NCBI GenBank assembly: GCA_009930355.1 | Contig: RZYK01000107.1 | Coordinates: 1 to 6,828 of the forward strand | DNA: 6,828 bases | Source: Campylobacterota bacterium | GTDB taxonomy: Bacteria; Campylobacterota; Campylobacteria; Campylobacterales; Sulfurospirillaceae | Direction: 5' to 3' | Part shown: positions 6,079-6,828 of the stretch, one piece after another | Position numbering within the stretch: the first letter of the stretch is position 1 | Layout: every line of letters starts with the position of its first letter | Notes under the pieces: model-generated | What the model saw: only the letters and a program-made list of their open reading frames with translations | Databases searched by the model: none | What the model was told of the DNA's origin: nothing | Program-made: the position numbers and the translations under genes

Positions 6079-6809
6079 TGGTACTGCTGTACGATGGGAG
6101 TTTTGAGGGGTTTTTAACGCTGGTGTATGAGGTCTATTATGAAAAGTTACCGCTCACACGCATCATTAAACAACCGCCAAATTCACTCTGTTTTGAGCGC
6201 TATCATGAAATCTTTAGCGATGAGCAGAAAGCACAAAAAGTGTTAAATGCCATTAAAAAACACTTTAGTAAAGAGAGGCAACGCACCATTTTCAACATCT
6301 TCTTATGCGATACGAAAGAGCATGAAATGGCGCTTTTCGAGTACATTCGCATTGGGTTTAAAAACCCAAAAGAGCTTGCAAATATCACCAATGCGCATCT
6401 TTTTTATATCCAAAATCTGGAAAAAGAACTGTTGAGTTTAGTGCATAAAATGTACGGATTTACCCGTTTTGAAGAGCTAGAAGATGGCACACTCTACGCA
6501 AAAGTTGCAAGTAAATTTAACATTTTGCCCTTTTTGGGCGAACACTTCTCCAAACGCTTAGGCAAAATCCCTTTTATTATTCACGACACAACGCGCTCTT
6601 TAGCCTTTTTAAGGGATGAATCAAGCCATGAAATTCACTCCATTGTCTCCTTTGAAACACCGCTTTACTCTAAAGAAGAAGCGCAGGTGAAACAGCAGTG
6701 GCAACGCTTTTTTCAAGCCACCACCATTCAAAGCAGACACAATCCTAAACTACAACGCAATCTAGTACCACTGTTGTACCGCACCTATATGAGTGAATTT
6801 CAAACGTAA
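6078..6809 (+). CDS. DUF4130 protein, probable DNA metabolism partner of the radical SAM protein (TIGR03915-type)
   Basis: Encodes 243 residues. It starts with the family signature YDGSFEGFLTLVYEVY (5-20), has the central GFTRFEEL (127-134) and HDTTR (169-173), and ends with SRHNPKLQRNLVPLLYRTYMSEF (spanning 219-241), the conserved closing motif of this family. No catalytic mechanism is known. In other genomes this region may be fused to a uracil-DNA glycosylase-like domain; here the protein stops after DUF4130, so any glycosylase would have to come from elsewhere. No signal peptide or membrane segment is visible, so it is probably cytoplasmic. It is in one operon with the radical SAM gene, overlapping it by one base. 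A perfect palindrome starts 4 bases after the stop. The family call is firm; the function is inferred from partnership only. Confidence 0.88.
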   Translation: MVLLYDGSFEGFLTLVYEVYYEKLPLTRIIKQPPNSLCFERYHEIFSDEQKAQKVLNAIKKHFSKERQRTIFNIFLCDTKEHEMALFEYIRIGFKNPKELANITNAHLFYIQNLEKELLSLVHKMYGFTRFEELEDGTLYAKVASKFNILPFLGEHFSKRLGKIPFIIHDTTRSLAFLRDESSHEIHSIVSFETPLYSKEEAQVKQQWQRFFQATTIQSRHNPKLQRNLVPLLYRTYMSEFQT

Positions 6810-6813
6810 CTAC

Positions 6814-6825
6814 TTTACATGTAAA
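6814..6825. repeat. Palindrome copy 7 (perfect 12-mer), after the DUF4130 stop
   Basis: TTTACATGTAAA, extended to 14 bases by C and G (6813-6826, same as copy 2), starting just after the stop. No loop or T-run is visible before the window ends, so it does not look like a classic terminator. Confidence 0.9.
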
Positions 6826-6828
6826 GCA

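Noticed and set aside
6352..6369. Inverted repeat TTGGGTTT/AAACCCAA inside the DUF4130 gene
   Set aside because: It sits mid-gene with no T-run and an almost absent loop; it reads as normal codons and does not look like a terminator.
6813..6826. Terminal palindrome as an intrinsic terminator
   Set aside because: It has no loop, is A/T-rich, lacks a visible T-run, and matches the repeated word found inside genes.

Overview
The window looks like ordinary chromosome from a Campylobacterota (epsilonproteobacterial) species, most likely Sulfurospirillum or a close relative. This is inferred from A/T-rich coding with many AAA/TTT codons, tightly packed short operons, -10-dominated promoters, and the style of the proteins; no rRNA or other decisive marker is present. 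I see no insertion sequence, tRNA, rRNA or CRISPR array.

Layout. Positions 1-2240 hold a two-gene unit on the + strand: a DUF523-DUF1722 protein whose first residues lie outside the window, then a class I photolyase 2 bases later. Positions 2269-4101 hold a second + unit with its own likely promoter: an 87-residue phasin-like coiled-coil protein, overlapped by one base by an ABC1 (UbiB/AarF/COQ8) kinase-like membrane protein. Its end overlaps by 11 bases the end of a - strand nitroreductase (4091-4717). A 128-base divergent intergenic region (4718-4845) carries promoter candidates for both directions. Positions 4846-6809 hold a third + unit with a one-base stop/start overlap: a radical SAM protein with a C-terminal helix-hairpin-helix, and a DUF4130/TIGR03915-type partner. 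These two families are known to occur together and are predicted, but not shown, to act in DNA modification or repair.

Theme. Two of the three + units point to nucleic-acid repair or base chemistry: light-driven pyrimidine-dimer repair beside a DUF523 protein (the family of the Fe-S thiouracil desulfidase TudS), and the radical SAM/DUF4130 pair. The phasin-like/ABC1 kinase pair is more likely about membrane lipid or quinone metabolism.

The most unusual signal is not a gene. The 10-base palindrome TTACATGTAA occurs seven times in 6.8 kb, four of them as the full 12-mer TTTACATGTAAA. It occurs inside genes in two different reading frames (encoding FTCK/LTCK or LHVK/LHVT/LHVS), three times within 91 bases of the photolyase linker, once in the divergent promoter region, and once 4 bases after the last stop codon. 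This implies selection or spread at the DNA level, and it is the best candidate here for an undescribed system.
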